A program made the translations under genes and the position numbers. The notes below the pieces were generated by a model, which was not told where the DNA came from, searched no databases, and saw only the letters and a program-made list of their open reading frames with translations. A DNA stretch of 64,000 bases from Vicia villosa (Eukaryota; Streptophyta; Magnoliopsida; Fabales; Fabaceae), in contig NC_081185.1 of the NCBI RefSeq assembly GCF_029867415.1, forward strand, positions 120,755,987 to 120,819,986, in the 5' to 3' direction. Shown piece after piece: positions 1 through 12,311 of the stretch; position 1 is the first letter of the stretch, and the number at the start of each line of letters is the position of its first letter.

Positions 1-410
1 AATAGAAATTAGAATATAGTCCCACGCGTGGCACGGTTGGACTTTAATATATTATTAATATTATTTATATTAATTTTAATATTTTTGTAGAATTTTTATC
101 GATTTTGTTTGTAAAATATTTTTTAAAATTATTTTATTTAAATAATATTTATATCTGAGTTTATAATCACATATCTAAGAATGAGAATGATTAGAAAATA
201 ATAATTTTTGGGTTTTGGTAGGAAATTTTTATAAGTGATTTTATTTGTGATTATATAAATATGGGTCTATTAGTTTGAGAACATGTTGAATATTTAGGAG
301 TAATAAGAAGAGACTACAACATACAAATTTTTCATCCGCATAAATTATAGGGTTAGAAATTGAATCATCTATATAATACTAGTAAATAGAGTTTAAAATT
401 TGTAGGATTA
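1..410. other. AT-rich non-coding flank, start of duplicated block 1
   Basis: No coding potential is visible. The first bases recur nearly unchanged at about 56490, so this is the left part of a block duplicated at 56490-62640. The copy at 56490 differs by two later insertions (a MITE at 56554 and a SINE at 56961), whose empty sites lie here near positions 70 and 290. Confidence 0.7.
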
Positions 411-895
411 TGTATGTATTTAGTCCCTATTAAAAAAAATGATATATTTTAGTTTTTATAAAATTATTATGTACGTAGTTTTAATCCTTACTATTAAACA
501 AATGTGTATTTTTAAGTTACTATTTTATAGACATTTTTAGAACGTTATAAGAAGTTCCTAAAAAAAAAAAAACTCAAAATTTGATTTCTAAGTCGAGATT
601 TGCATTTCTTTTATCATTTTCTTTTGAAATTTAAGAAATTCATATTTAATTCTTCTCATTTTAAAAAATTCAATAATTTGATAAAGAAATATTTTATAAT
701 ATTATAAACATGTATGAAAAATAATTATTCAAAAACTTGAAAATTTAAAGGTAATTAAGCAGTTTTCAAAATTTTTAAAAATAGCTGGGATTAAAACTGC
801 ATATATAAACATTTTACAGGATTAAAATATGTCATTTTTATAATAAGAACTAAAAATAAAATTTGAGATATTTATAGGGACACAAAACATACTTA
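411..895. repeat. MITE-like element with long inverted repeats
   Basis: The left arm begins near 'tatttagtccctat' and is followed by 'gatatattttagttttta'. The right arm ends with 'tatagggacacaaaacatac' and contains the reverse complement of the same phrases. The arms are roughly 80-100 bp and imperfect, which suits a long-TIR, Mutator-like MITE. No protein is encoded. A decayed copy lies in block 3 at about 57262-57700. Family assignment is inference. Confidence 0.5.
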
Positions 896-935
896 ACCTT
901 TCTTTAATATAATATTAATCGTAAAGTAAGATTTC

Positions 936-1290
936 ATTTTTTTTAATAGACAGAGAAATTCACCAAAGAGAGTATAAGGGATACTCCACCCAAACAACAA
1001 ACGGAAACCCCCACAATCTAAAGCAACGAAAAGATAGGATATTTCAAGTATGAAAGTTACAAGGATTTTCAATTTTACAATAAGAGCATAACCAAATCCA
1101 CGCGTTCAAAATTATCTCCGATAAACAATCGTAAAAAATAAATGTCTCATCCTTAAAAATGATTGTGTTTCGCTTCAACCAAATACTCCAAGCGGTAGCC
1201 AACCAAATTACCGCTATCGTATTCCTTTTGGTTAAACTCCTGACCTTGTCACGTCACAATAATCGAAGAAACCTTCGAATTCCTCCATGG
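936..1290 (-). mobile_element. 3' end of a LINE (non-LTR retrotransposon), zf-RVT tail
   Basis: On the minus strand this reads as the C-terminal tail of a plant L1-type reverse transcriptase, with the phrase 'AWSIWLKRNTIIF' typical of the region after the zf-RVT zinc-binding domain, then a stop and a short 3' UTR. The T-run near 936-945 would be the reversed poly(A) tail. Only the last ~90 residues remain, so the copy is 5'-truncated and dead. It is duplicated at 57745-58115. A longer relative is at 51225-52081. Confidence 0.7.
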
Positions 1291-1762
1291 ATAACTCCTC
1301 TAAAGGGCCAATCCACTCGTACCCGAGCCCATACCCACGTGGCACCAATATTCATATTCGTACCCATCTCTTATGGGTACTTCAATAAGCGTATATGTAC
1401 TTGTTTACCCAGGTTTGTAGTAAAATTAAATTGATTAACTATTAAATATCATATAAATTTAAGTTTTCTAACAATATTAAAAATAATTATATTGATAACG
1501 ATATATTTTTTAAGAATTGATAAACATGTATTTTTATACAATAATATAAATTATTTTTATGTAATAATATAAATGAAATTATATAAATGCAGTGTGAGTA
1601 TGGGGTCGGGTGGATAGTAAGATATACGTGCCCGCATCCATACCCGCTTCTTATAATGGGTAATTATCCGTCCCAACACTCGTACCCATTTTGCAAATTT
1701 TTACCCTACCCGTTATAGGCATTTTTTGTGGATACCGATAGGTATGGGCTGAATTGCCATCC
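1291..1762. mobile_element. hAT-like MITE, left part (split by a solo LTR)
   Basis: The segment is rich in 'acccg'/'gggta' phrases such as 'cgtacccgagcccatacccac', and ends in 'gaattgccatcc'. These are hallmarks of a MITE family present several times in this window, whose complete copies have termini close to TAGGGATGACAA and 8-bp target duplications. The right terminus continues after the solo LTR at 3144. The left end abuts the LINE tail and looks truncated. Confidence 0.6.
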
Positions 1763-3143
1763 TGATAAGTGTCAAAATGTCGATATTTTGAGTGTATATT
1801 TGTGGCACTTATCGATTCTATTCTTATGATTTTTGTAATAAAATCCTAACTTTTGTGTAAATATGTGCATACTTGTGTTTTTGATTCATTTTTATACCAA
1901 TTAATAGTTTTCCATTCATTTTATAGGTATTCATGCATCTTTGGAGCATTGAGTAATAAAGACCAAAGGCTAAGCTTCAAGAATGCAAATTCTACCAATT
2001 CATCAAAGAATAAGGCTCAAAATAAGGATGATAAAAATTATCATTTTGGTTTCCATTCATTCATTATTGGATAGAGCATTGAATAAGCTTTTCAACGCTT
2101 CGAACCGGGCGCAATTCGGAGTTACGGTTCTCAACTTATGGCGAAAACAAGATTTCACTTTTGTTGTCATCCGCTAAGCGGAGGGGGTCCGCTGAGCGGA
2201 GCTCCAGCGGAGAAAATCAGAGTCTGGATGCAATTTTGAGTCCGCTGAGCGGAGGGGGTCCGCTGAGCGGACCTGCGCAGGATTTTCTTTATATTTCTTC
2301 ATTTGAGACACTTTAGGGCGATGGTTTTGGGAAAGTTTTAGTCCCAACTCCATCATTTTCATTCTTAGATCAAAATTAGCTTAGAAAACAACTTCGGAGG
2401 TTGCATACGGATGATCGGGGGTGGATTGAGCGTCGAACGGAGCTGACAAACCGGGAGATTTTCGGTTCATTTCTCTTCTTCTTTGTGTATTTCTATTTGG
2501 TTGGGTTTTGTTTGTATATTTACTTGAATCTTATGTATATTTACCGATTATAATGTTATGTTTAACTTGCTTTACAAATCTGTGTTGATGTTATCTTGGA
2601 TTTTTGCTCTATGCTGGGGATTTGGGGTGCTTTAGAGATAAACTTCTTGAATCCTTATCTATGATAATTATCTGTTAGTTTCTAAACTCTAGAGATAGAT
2701 TTAGAGCTACTGTGGGTATCTGTACTTAATGCTTTCGTGTTTGAGCGGCGCGCGAGAGATCGCCGACGCGAGAATACAGATGTTCTCGTGACTTCGCGTT
2801 AGAGACAACCTTAGTTGTGAGATGATCTCGTTTGTGCTCCAGAGATGGACGCTTATGTGAGAGATACGTGATGACATATATGAGTATTGTAGGTTGAATA
2901 TAACGGGTTGGTAAGTGTATGTTTGTGAAGAGTGAATATATTTACATTCCTGATAAGTTATTTCTCTTCTAAGAATATGTTTATTCTTTTCTTGTCTATA
3001 TCTTTGTTTACTTTTTTCTCATTCAATCCAAAGTTCGAAACCGTAGAAACTGTTGAATCGCATCTCTCCATCTCTGAGGACGATAAATCCTGGATCAATA
3101 TTTCCAAATCTTGTTTGTTGCTTGCCCTATACTGCATTCAACA
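1763..3143 (+). mobile_element. Solo LTR (1381 bp) with TSD CATCC
   Basis: The segment starts 'tgataagtgtc' and ends 'attcaaca', giving TG...CA termini. It is flanked by direct repeats CATCC at 1758-1762 and 3144-3148. The paralogous block at about 58850 lacks it, so the empty site confirms both ends. There is no internal coding region, so this is a solo LTR left by LTR-LTR recombination. Near 2172-2270 it carries repeated palindromes of the form TCCGCTGAGCGGA. Size and termini suit a Ty3/gypsy LTR; the lineage is not determined. Short open frames inside are not genes. Confidence 0.8.
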
Positions 3144-3326
3144 CATCCCTAGTCCCCTTTCATAATACAACCTTTAAAATTGACTGTTTGTTCATTTTTA
3201 AATGACTTGTTACTTGTGAATAGGAGTAGGAATATGTTATGTCGAGTTTGGGCAGGGTAATATAGTCTGAGTATGACCTGTAACATATTATAGACTTATT
3301 TTTATGCTCAAGCCTAACCTTTTTGA

Positions 3327-3877
3327 TAGGGATGACAATGGATAGGGTTTGGACAAGATACTATAGTACCCGTCCCCATACCCGAAGTTTGAAAAATCCA
3401 CGTACCCAAGCTCAAACCCGCATGGGCACCAATGTTCTTACTCGTACTCGTACCCTAAGGGTACTTCAACACCAGTACCCGTATACGTTTTCCTACGTTT
3501 GTAGTAAAATTAAATCAGTTAATTTCAAAATATCATATCATTTAAGTTTTTTTAACAATATAAAAAATTATGAATATTATTATTGAGTCAAAAAAATAAA
3601 CAAACACTATTAAAATGTGTAATAGTTTTATAGCAATTTTTAAAAAAAAAAAATTTGATAAATGTGCATTGTCATATATTAATATAAATGACATTATATA
3701 AATAGATAATGTGGGTATGAGGCGGGGTGAGTAGTAAGGTTCTCGTGCCCGCACTCATATCCGCTTATTTTAATGGATAACTGTTCGTGCCCGTACTCAT
3801 TTTGCGGGTTTTTACCCTACCCGTTATAGGTAATTTTTGCGGGTATCCACAAAGTATGGGTCAAATTATCATCCTTA
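3327..3877. mobile_element. hAT-like MITE, 551 bp, complete
   Basis: Termini are 'tagggatgacaatgg' on the left and 'aattatcatcctta' on the right. The flanking 8-bp repeats are CTTTTTGA (3319-3326) and TTTTTTGA (3878-3885); the paralogue at 59176-59729 keeps CTTTTTGA on its right side. An 8-bp TSD indicates the hAT superfamily. It is non-autonomous with no protein. The ends are rich in 'acccgt' and 'gcgggt' subterminal motifs. Confidence 0.75.
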
Positions 3878-3885
3878 TTTTTTGA

Positions 3886-4463
3886 AGATCTAATTGACCT
3901 ACTAGCGTACTTTATTTTAACATTTATAAATAAGAAATTCAACCGATGTTAAATAGACTAACAAATAAAAGATTATGAAAACAACTTATGAAATTTTTCG
4001 TAAGTTTTTCTCAATTTATATTCATAAGTTCTTCAAGATAATTATTTTTTATTTTTGTTTTTTATTTTAAAGTAAAAATACTATTATATAATAATAATAA
4101 AGTTATTCATGTTTATATAAATTGGTCAACCTGATAAATTTAAAATGTTTTTTTAATGACTATGACCTAGTCTTTTTAACTAAATAGACTTATAAAAAAA
4201 ACTTAAATTTTTAATTAAAATTTTTTTGACTTGATCTGAGTATGTGTAGACTACGTTATAGATCCTATTAGTTGATTTTGTCTATTTCCACCCTTATTTT
4301 TGAACCGTAACAAATAATTATATATGAAGAATTTGTGAAACATTATAAATAAAAAATAATTTTTTCTCTTATATTTTGGGACAAGAAAAATGTCTTTTTT
4401 TCTCATATATTTTGGGACGAAGTGAGTATTTTATTAGTTCACACGATACTTATAGAAAAGTCC
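3886..4463. other. AT-rich non-coding spacer
   Basis: No gene or element could be recognised. Parts (for example around 3900-4020) recur in block 3 at about 59740-59900, so it belongs to the duplicated segment. Confidence 0.5.
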
Positions 4464-4470
4464 GTGCGAT

Positions 4471-4968
4471 GGACATAGTTTGGGCAGGGTACTGTAGTAT
4501 TTGTCCTTATACCTGCAGTTTGAAAAATCTTCGTACCCGCGTGGGCACCAATATTCATAACCGTATTCGTACCATATGGGACCTCAATACCCGTACTCGT
4601 ACCCGTTTACCCACGTTTGTAGTAAAATTAAATCAATTAATTACAAAAATTATATAATTTTTTTTAACAATATTAAAAAAGTTATGGATGTTATTGTTGA
4701 GTTAAGAAATAAATAAACACTTTTATTAAAATATATAATAGTTAATAGCGACATATTTTTCAAAAATCTATAAACATGCATTTTTATATAATAATATAAA
4801 TATTATATAAATACATAGTGCGGGTCTGCGGCGGGGTGGGTAGTAAAATACCTATGCACGCCCCCATCCCCGCTTATTTTAATGGTTAATTATACGTACC
4901 CTTACCCGTATCCATTTTGGACAATTTTTGCGGGTACCCATAGGGTATAGGCCAAATTGTCATCCCTT
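4471..4968. mobile_element. hAT-like MITE, second complete copy
   Basis: Same family as 3327-3877, with a degenerate left terminus ('ggacatagtttgggcagggta') and right terminus 'aaattgtcatccctt'. It is flanked by GTGCGAT at 4464-4470 and 4969-4975. Paralogues lie at about 59966-60500 and, with an internal deletion, at about 32733-32860. Confidence 0.7.
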
Positions 4969-4975
4969 GTGCGAT

Positions 4976-5860
4976 AGCACGAGTATTTGTCTAGTTAAAT
5001 AAATAATAACAATCAAACTATTGCATGCAATATTACGAATAAATAATTTTACCTCGACTGGTTAAGGGATTTTACCTCAATTTGCTGGCTGAGGTAAAGA
5101 AGAGTGTCATGGAAAATGCAACACATTTTCTCTCGATTGTAATATTAATCGAGGGGAAATTTTACTGGTCATGAGTTTGATTCCCAACAACTGTAATTTT
5201 GTATTTTCAAAGTGCGTTTAACTTTGCCTCTCTGTTTATTTTAATACCCGGGAATAAAAGTTAATATTTACCTTGGTCGATGGTTAAATCGCCCATCTTT
5301 GTAGAATCGACAAACGACAATAAACATATTATTTCCAAGAGAAATTCATATGTATAACCTCATAATCACTTTACTTAAAACAACACAAAAACAACATTAA
5401 AATGGAAAAAAAATAACACAAAAAAGGAAAAACTAATTTCCATTTCTATCATCTTAATCAGAAAAATAGAATTCACACAACAAAAACTAACATTTCTAAG
5501 TTACAGGCATGGATAAAATGAAATGAGTGAGTTACATACCGAATACATGATGAAGATAAACAATGATGGAGGAAGCTTCATTAATTTTTGGTTATCTTTT
5601 CTTTGTTTCTAGTTATGCTTGAGCTTCAATGGCGTTATGGTGTTGAAGGGAGGAAACACACATTGATTTTTGAAAACTTACATTTGTTGGAACATGTGAT
5701 GTTTCGAAAACGATTATGGAATATAGATTTAGATATTATGAGATTTATATGGAGAGTATGAAGAGGAATATTACCTAGGTATAATTTCTGAAAAGACCTT
5801 TCGGTTTAACAAGTTTTTGTCAAAAAGTCGACCCTAAGTTGACTTTAACCAAAATCAAAC
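4976..5860. other. Non-coding duplicated spacer
   Basis: No coding region was found. A stretch containing 'tttacctcgactggttaag' and 'accttggtcgatggttaaatcgccc' (about 5045-5295) recurs in blocks 2 (about 32910-33165) and 3 (about 60580-60830). It looks like a transposon remnant, but the family could not be named. Confidence 0.5.
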
Positions 5861-5865
5861 ATCTT

Positions 5866-5950
5866 GAACATCTTGCACAGTTTGAATAATCACATACATC
5901 TTGAACATCTTGCACAGTTTGAATAATCACATACATCTTGAACATCTTGT
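5866..5950. repeat. Tandem duplication of a ~42-bp unit
   Basis: The unit containing 'catcttgcacagtttgaat' is present twice head to tail here. Block 2 (about 33725-33770) has a single unit. It is a local slippage-type duplication with no assigned function. Confidence 0.7.
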
Positions 5951-6099
5951 AACTTCATGAACTTTGTCAAAGAGAATTCTAGTGATGATGTGAATTCAAA
6001 CCCTTGCTTAGGAACCAAATAAATCCACCTTTGAATAGAAAAAACCAAAATCACAAGAAAACTCTTGATCCCATGTCTTAAGAGCTTTATAAAATGAAT

Positions 6100-8097
6100 G
6101 ATTGCGAATTTATGACTAAATGGAGTATGCATATGAATGAGAAGCACAAGCTAGTTAGAAGCATGAGGATGAGGGAAAATGTTAGGGTGTAATACCATAC
6201 ACCACCCAAACACTTCATTCATCCAAATCATGGACATATTACCCTAGTTCATCAACTGACCAAACTAATTCAACTACATCCTCTCACCACATGTCTGATC
6301 AACATAACACCTCTGCACCCCAAAATTCTTCAAAACCTTCACCAAACCCTTATATTTTTGACATACCGGACCTTCCTCACCATACATTATAGACCATTCT
6401 ACAACCATATACCTGACGCTGTTGACCTACCTGTTTCTCTCACTCATGCCTCCTCAAGAGTGTCACATAAGCCATCTTATTCGCAACATTATGTATGCTC
6501 CACTTCTCAAAATCCAAAATCATCATCTACAAGTATGCTCCATCTTATTTCACTTTCCTTGTCATATTCAAATCTCTATACACCTCGTTGTCACTATTAT
6601 TTATCTATTTCTTCTCAATTTGAGCCTAAGTCCTATGTTGAAGCTTGCAAGTTTGATTGTTGGAACCAAGCTATAAAAGTTGAGTTCACTGCACGTGAGA
6701 AAACAAGCACTTGGAAAATTGTGGATTTGCCTCCAAATGTTAAGCCTATTGGATGCAGGTGGGTATATAAGATCAAACATCATGCTGAGAGAACAATTGA
6801 TAGATTCAAAGTTAGATTAGTTTTCAAAAGGTTATAACCAGATTGAAGGCCTGGACTATTTTAAAACATACTCTCATGTTGCCAAGTTAACCACAGTCAG
6901 AACAGTTGTTGCTCTTGCCTCCATTTAATAGATGGCATCTTCACCAATTGGATGTGACCAATTCCTTCTTACATGGAGAACTTCAAGAGGGTGTATATAT
7001 TACAATTCCACTAGGTGTCAATAATGTTGAACCTAGTCAAGTGTGTACACTTGTTAAGTCCTTATATGGACTAAAACAAGCTAGTAGAAAATGGCATGAA
7101 CGGTTAACTGCATTTCTCATTCAACATCAATACAAACAGGCTAATGCAGATGTGTCTTTGCTTACACAGCAGACAAAAACATCATTTACTATCATGCTAG
7201 TATATGTAGATGATGTCATTCTAGCAGGAGATTCTTTACAAGAGATGAAACAGATCAAAGAAAAATTGCACAGAGCGTTTAAAATCAAAGACCTAGAACA
7301 GTTGAAACACTTCCTTGGAATTGAGGTTGCCCATTCAAAACTTGGAATTTCATTATGTTAAAGAAAATGTTGTTTGGATCTTTTGGAGGACTCAGAAATA
7401 TTATGTGCAAAACTAGCCTCTACTCCATAGATCCATCCACAAAACTTCATAAAGATTCAAGTGCATTATACCATGACATTCCTGCATACAGAAGGCTAGT
7501 TGGCAGGCTTCTTTACCTGAATGCTACAGGGCCTGACATAACATTTTGCACTCAGTAGTTAAGTCAATTCTTATCTATTCTAACAGTTAACCATTTTAAT
7601 GCAACTACTCGGGTTCTAAGGTACTTGAATTTATATCTTGGGAGGGGCATATTCTTACCAAGAGATTCTCATCTGAAATTGCAAAGATACTCAGATGCTA
7701 ACTGGGCTGGCTGTTCAGACACTAGGAGATCTTTTCTGGCTAAATTTTTTCTTAGAAGATCGCTTATTTCATGGAGGACCAAGAAACAACTAACTGTCTT
7801 GAGATCATCAAGTGAAGCTGAATATCAAGCTCTAGTTGCTGCTACATGTGAGCTTCAATGGCTTGCATACTTGTTCAAAGATTTAAATGTGGAATGCGTA
7901 AAGATATCGGTGATGTACCGTGACAACCAAAGTGCACTACATATTGCAGCAAACCCTATATTCCACGAAAGAACCAAACATCTAAAGATAGACCATCACA
8001 TTGTAAAGGAAAATATGTTGAATGGATTGATGAAACTAGTGTCATGTTCTTCAAAAGATGAGGCTTGATATCTATCAACCATCAACTTGTGGGAGGG
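6100..8097 (+). pseudogene. Ty1/copia pol fragment, copy 1 (RT and RNase H, broken)
   Basis: Reading frames across the region match the Ty1/copia reverse transcriptase: 'GCRWVYKIKHH' near 6750, 'SLYGLKQASRKWHERL' near 7050 and the catalytic 'YVDDVILAGD' near 7205. RNase H follows at 7625-8068 with 'SSEAEYQALVAATCE' and 'HIVKENMLNG'. Frame changes near 6835 and 7360, a stop at 7556-7558, and a ~57-nt deletion near 8060 relative to copy 2 show it is dead. No protease or integrase was recognised. It ends at a polypurine tract (8086-8097) just before an LTR and lies directly upstream of RLK A in the same orientation, as copy 2 does for RLK B. Confidence 0.85.
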
Positions 8098-8312
8098 TGT
8101 TACAAGATAAGATTTCTTCAAATGCTAGCAACATGAAAGACCAAATGATACATGATGAATCAACAAATTAACTAATGGTTAGTTATGGCAGTCAGAGTTA
8201 GTTAAGGATAGTGTCATGATAAGTGCTTGTGTATTGTAATAATAGTGAACATTACTTACCCTCTAAAAGTGTAATTCATCATTTCAAGTTAATAAAATTA
8301 GTTGCAATTACA
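8098..8312 (+). mobile_element. 3' LTR of the copia fragment, copy 1
   Basis: It begins 'tgttacaagataag' immediately after the purine-rich tract 'cttgtgggaggg' and ends near 'gttgcaattaca', giving TG...CA ends of about 215 bp. The equivalent in block 2 is 35984-36202. The exact right end is a judgement based on the CA dinucleotide, because no TSD can be tested. Confidence 0.6.
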
Positions 8313-8637
8313 CCAAATATGGTGATTCATAATACTATACATATGTAAGTTGTGACAACTCTTACGCAGCAATTTGATAGCAAAGGATGAATCTCCCAAT
8401 ACTTAGATAGTTTGTTATGATTAGACACAGCGGTATTTTATTTCCTAAGTAACCTGCTATTCACATGCCAAGAAACACTTTTTCTGTGAAAGATTAAAAT
8501 TAAAATTAAAATATGTGTCGTTTCCTTCGTCCAATACAATTATTAGACAGAGATTATCAGTTGAACACCTTCAATTTTATTATAATTTAATGTAAAGATT
8601 TTTCAATGAAATAAAAAACACGAGTAGTGTTCCTTCT

Positions 8638-8657
8638 TTGACTAGACTGTAACGCGT
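8638..8657 (+). promoter_or_regulatory. Putative W-box plus CGCG element upstream of RLK A
   Basis: TTGACT (8638-8643, W-box core) and ACGCGT (8652-8657, CGCG/CAMTA-type core) lie about 150 nt before the start codon, followed by an AT-rich 'aattatataa' (8681-8690) that could act as a TATA element. The same arrangement is kept upstream of B (36378-36397) and F (62466-62485). WRKY and CAMTA binding to these cores is established in plants; use here is inference. Confidence 0.4.
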
Positions 8658-8802
8658 ACACATTTCATAGGCAATATAATAATTATATAATTTAATTAAT
8701 GTTTTCTTTTACCCATGGTGGATTATTAATGAACTCATATATCATCATCATAATCATAATCATTGATCAATATACTCTTCTGCTAGTAATAACTAATTAA
8801 GC

Positions 8803-11743
8803 ATGAAGACCTATCCCAAACGATTTGTTTTGTACTACTTTCTCATAATTGGGATTACAGTTATTATTGCAGAAAAAGATGATGATTACATTTACATGTC
8901 CAAACTTTTGAAAGCACTTACCAACACCTATAGGATGGTCTAACAACACTCACTTTTGCAAATGGAACGGCATCGTCTGTCGATCTAATCGAGTTGTTTC
9001 CATTAAACTCCTATCAAGCTCACTCCACGGGAAACTCCCTTCTAGTCTCAACACTCTCAGTAACCTCATCCATATTAATCTTCATAACAATTCACTCACT
9101 GGTCCTCTTCCTTTTATGTCTGGTCTCATCGCACTCCAAATTGTGTCCCTTAGTTACAATAACTTCACCTCTATCCCAGAATTTTACTTTATGGGAATGC
9201 CAGCTCTACAAACACTAAACCTTAGCAATAACTTGAATCTCTTGCCATGGTTATTCCCTAAGGAATTAATTGAGTCCTCGTTGATGCACACACTCGATCT
9301 TGAAGCTACAAATATCTTAGGCTCCTTGCCATCTCAAATGTTCGATGGGTTTCCTAGTTTGTATACTCTTGTTCTTTCTCATAACAACTTTCAAGGATCT
9401 CTTCCCGCGTCTCTTGGGAAATCTGGTGTAAGGTATTTAAAGCTCGACAGTCAGCTGAATGGGTTCGAGGATACAATTGATATGTTATCATCTATGAAGT
9501 TTTTGTCTCAAGCATGGCTTCACAACAACGCCTTCAAGGGCGAAATTCCCAACTTATCTAATTGCACTCATTTGTTCGATCTTCAACTTCATTCGAATCT
9601 CTTTGCTGGTTTAGTTCCATCTTCGTTGCTTGCTCTCTCTTCCTTGACCAGTATCTCTTTAGATGATAATTTACTTCAAGGGCCTCTTCCTGTGTTTCAC
9701 AAGGGTGTTAAGGCAACATGGAAAGGAAATCATTTTTGTAGAAGCGATGTTGGACCTTGTGATCCCCAAGATGCGATTTTGCTTGAAATTTTTAAAGCTC
9801 CTGAGTATTCTGTTTATCCGTCAAATAAAGGGAATGATTTTTGTTCAGACGAGGCATTGTTTACGTGTCAAAAAGGAAAGATTGTGGGTATTAATTTTGG
9901 GAATCTACAATTAGTAGGAACTATTTCTCCAGCATTTTCCAATTTACAAATTTAGTGATTTTGACTCTTGCTGGCAATAGTTTAACTGGACCAATACCAT
10001 ATATAGTCTTACAACTTTGCCTCATCTTCAGCTTCTTGATGTGTACAATAATAATCTGTCTGGACAAATTCCCAAATTTCCATCCAACATTAACTTAATT
10101 ACAACAGGAAATGCTTTGCTTGGGCGAAACACGTCTGTTTCTCCCGAAGGAAGCTCATCTAAAACAACACTTAGACCCGGTTGGATTGCAGGTATGAATG
10201 TCATAACATATATTTCAATCTTATTTTGTCTTGTTATGATTTTGCTTATTAATTTGGCCATCTGCAAGTGTTATAAAGTTTTAAACAAGTCTCTAGTACT
10301 ATATACATCCTATAGAAAATCTGGGCACTGGCCTCTGCTCTTTACTTAGCTAATCGGTTATACTCAAATGGCATATAACTTCAACTAAAGTTGAAAACAT
10401 TGGTAGTGATTGAGTTCAACTTTTAACTAGAACAATCGATAACTAGGTTTTATCTAAACTCAAGATTACTCGAGTTAAAACAAAAAAATTTAGATTGAAG
10501 CTTGTTTATAATTTTCATTCACCTTTTTTTTCTATGCAGGGGCCTCTTTGTTTAGTATTGGCATTGTAATGCTTATTGTGGTGATTTCTTTTAAATGCAA
10601 GTGGTGTCCTGCTTTTATACAGAGGTGGATCTTCAAGAAAATTAAAAAATCTACTGACCATAATGTGGAAGATTTCATACAAAGTTATAATTTGTCAGTG
10701 CCAATTAAGCAATATAGATATGCTGAAGTGAAAAGAATGACAAATTCATTCCGAGATAAGTTAGGTCAAGGAGGATATGGCATTGTTTACAAAGCAATCT
10801 TACCTGATGGTCATCACGTGGCAGTGAAAGTAATAAACGAAACAAAGGGAAATGGAGAAGAATTTATAAATGAAGTTGCTAGTATTAGTAGAACGTCACA
10901 TCACATGTGAACATCGTCGCACTTTTGGGTTTTTGTTATGAGAACAAAAGAGCACTAATATATGAATTCATGCCCAGAGGATCATTGGATACATTCATCT
11001 TTAAAAGGGGATTTTCTGATGTTATTTGTAATTTGGATTGGAAAACATTGTATCAAATTGCAATTGGCATTGCTCGAGGACTAGAATACTTGCATCAAGG
11101 ATGTACTTCAAGGATTCTACATCTTGATATCAAACCTCAAAACATTCTTTTGGATGAAAATTTTTGCCCAAAAATCTCTGATTTTGGACTAGCGAAAATA
11201 TGTCAGAGGAATGATAGTATTGTGTCTTTACTTGGCACAAAAGGTACTATAGGATACATAGCACCAGAAGTATTTAGTCGAACATATGGTGGAGTTTCTC
11301 ACAAGTCAGATGTATACAACTACGGTATGTTAATTCTTGAAATGATTGGAGGAAGAAAAAATTATGATACTGGAGGATCATCTACTTCTGATATGTGTTT
11401 TCCAGACTGGATTTATAAGGATCTTGAGCAAGGTAATAATTTTGTAAAATGCTTAGAAAACTCAGAGGAAGAAAATGACATGGTAAGAATGATTACCATG
11501 GTTAGTCTATGGTGCATTCAAACGAATCCGTCAGATAGACCATCGATGAATAAAGTAATAGAAATGTTACAAGGATCACTTCAGGCATTGCCATTTCCTC
11601 CAAAGCCTTACTTATATACTCCTGAAATTCCATCATCACAACAGTCTTACGTGTCTTCGAGTTATTTGTTAGAGACAAATTCATCATCCTTGTTGAAGAA
11701 TGTAAATCCGAATAAGTTCGGCAAGGAAAAAATTGAAGAATGA
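8803..11743 (+). pseudogene. RLK A: chimeric LRR receptor kinase, frameshifted
   Basis: Exon 1 is 8803-10191, the intron 10192-10539 (GT-AG, phase 1), exon 2 10540-11743. It would encode a signal peptide, a TMK-type LRR ectodomain with the double-LRR layout, a membrane segment, and a Ser/Thr kinase with [18 protein letters not shown] (non-RD), DFG and APE motifs. Against copy B it has four frame-breaking changes: loss of 2 nt near 8922, loss of 1 nt near 9945, gain of 2 nt near 10003, and a 5-nt TCACA duplication at 10896-10905 inside the kinase N-lobe. Splice sites are intact. A translated product would stop soon after the first lesion, so it is called a pseudogene; sequence errors could in principle explain one or two lesions but hardly all four. 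Confidence 0.85.
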
Positions 11744-12158
11744 AAATGTAATTATGTATTATGGATATTTGAATACAACTTTGCTTATGCTTTGGTTAAA
11801 CCTCAAAACCTTTTAATAATTTTAAATGCTAAATTTTTAGCAACTAATAATTGAGTATCTTATTTATATTCTATATATTTCCTTGCTGTAAAAAAGTGTA
11901 ATTTTGATTTGCAACAATGGATTTCCTTGACATATAAGTGTGATGTTTCCATAACAAATTGTAGCATTGCAGAAAAACTAGATAAAGCAAAACATGTGAT
12001 GTTTGATCAAAACTGTGGATTCGAAGACAAAATTTAAGGCCAACCACGCCTTCTCCTTTCACGTGCAGGATATTACAGTCTCACCCTCAATAAATCCCCA
12101 TAACCCAGAATGATATTCGGAGAAATCATTTGGTGGCATCCCTTTTTAACACTTCATA
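11744..12158. other. 3' flank between convergent RLKs A and C
   Basis: Contains the 3' UTR of A ('gaatacaactttgcttatgc' near 11772, shared with B) and AT-rich spacer. RLK C ends on the opposite strand at 12585, so the two genes converge with about 840 bp between stop codons. Confidence 0.55.
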
Positions 12159-12311
12159 TGTTGCTATCAGCTTTAATTAGTTAGGATTGTTTATTGGTTC
12201 TTAAAAGCTAAAATGTGTTTACCTTAATTATTCTCTCCTTTGTACCTAAGCTATATATAGCTTTTGCTCCTTTGTGTTCTGTAACAGAAAAACATTATTC
12301 ATTCATAAGCT
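12159..12311 (+). mobile_element. Copia-type LTR fragment
   Basis: The segment starts 'tgttgctatcagcttt', contains a TATA-like 'agctatatatagc' (about 12249-12261) and ends in 'acagaaaaacattattcattcat'. The matching downstream half of this LTR, with a tRNA-Met primer-binding site after it, is found behind RLK B at about 39665-39760. Here the LTR is truncated. Confidence 0.5.

Noticed and set aside
2160..2280. Rho-independent-type terminator or riboswitch at the GC palindromes
   Set aside because: The palindromes lie within a eukaryotic LTR, occur several times and lack any coding context; they are treated as an LTR feature instead.
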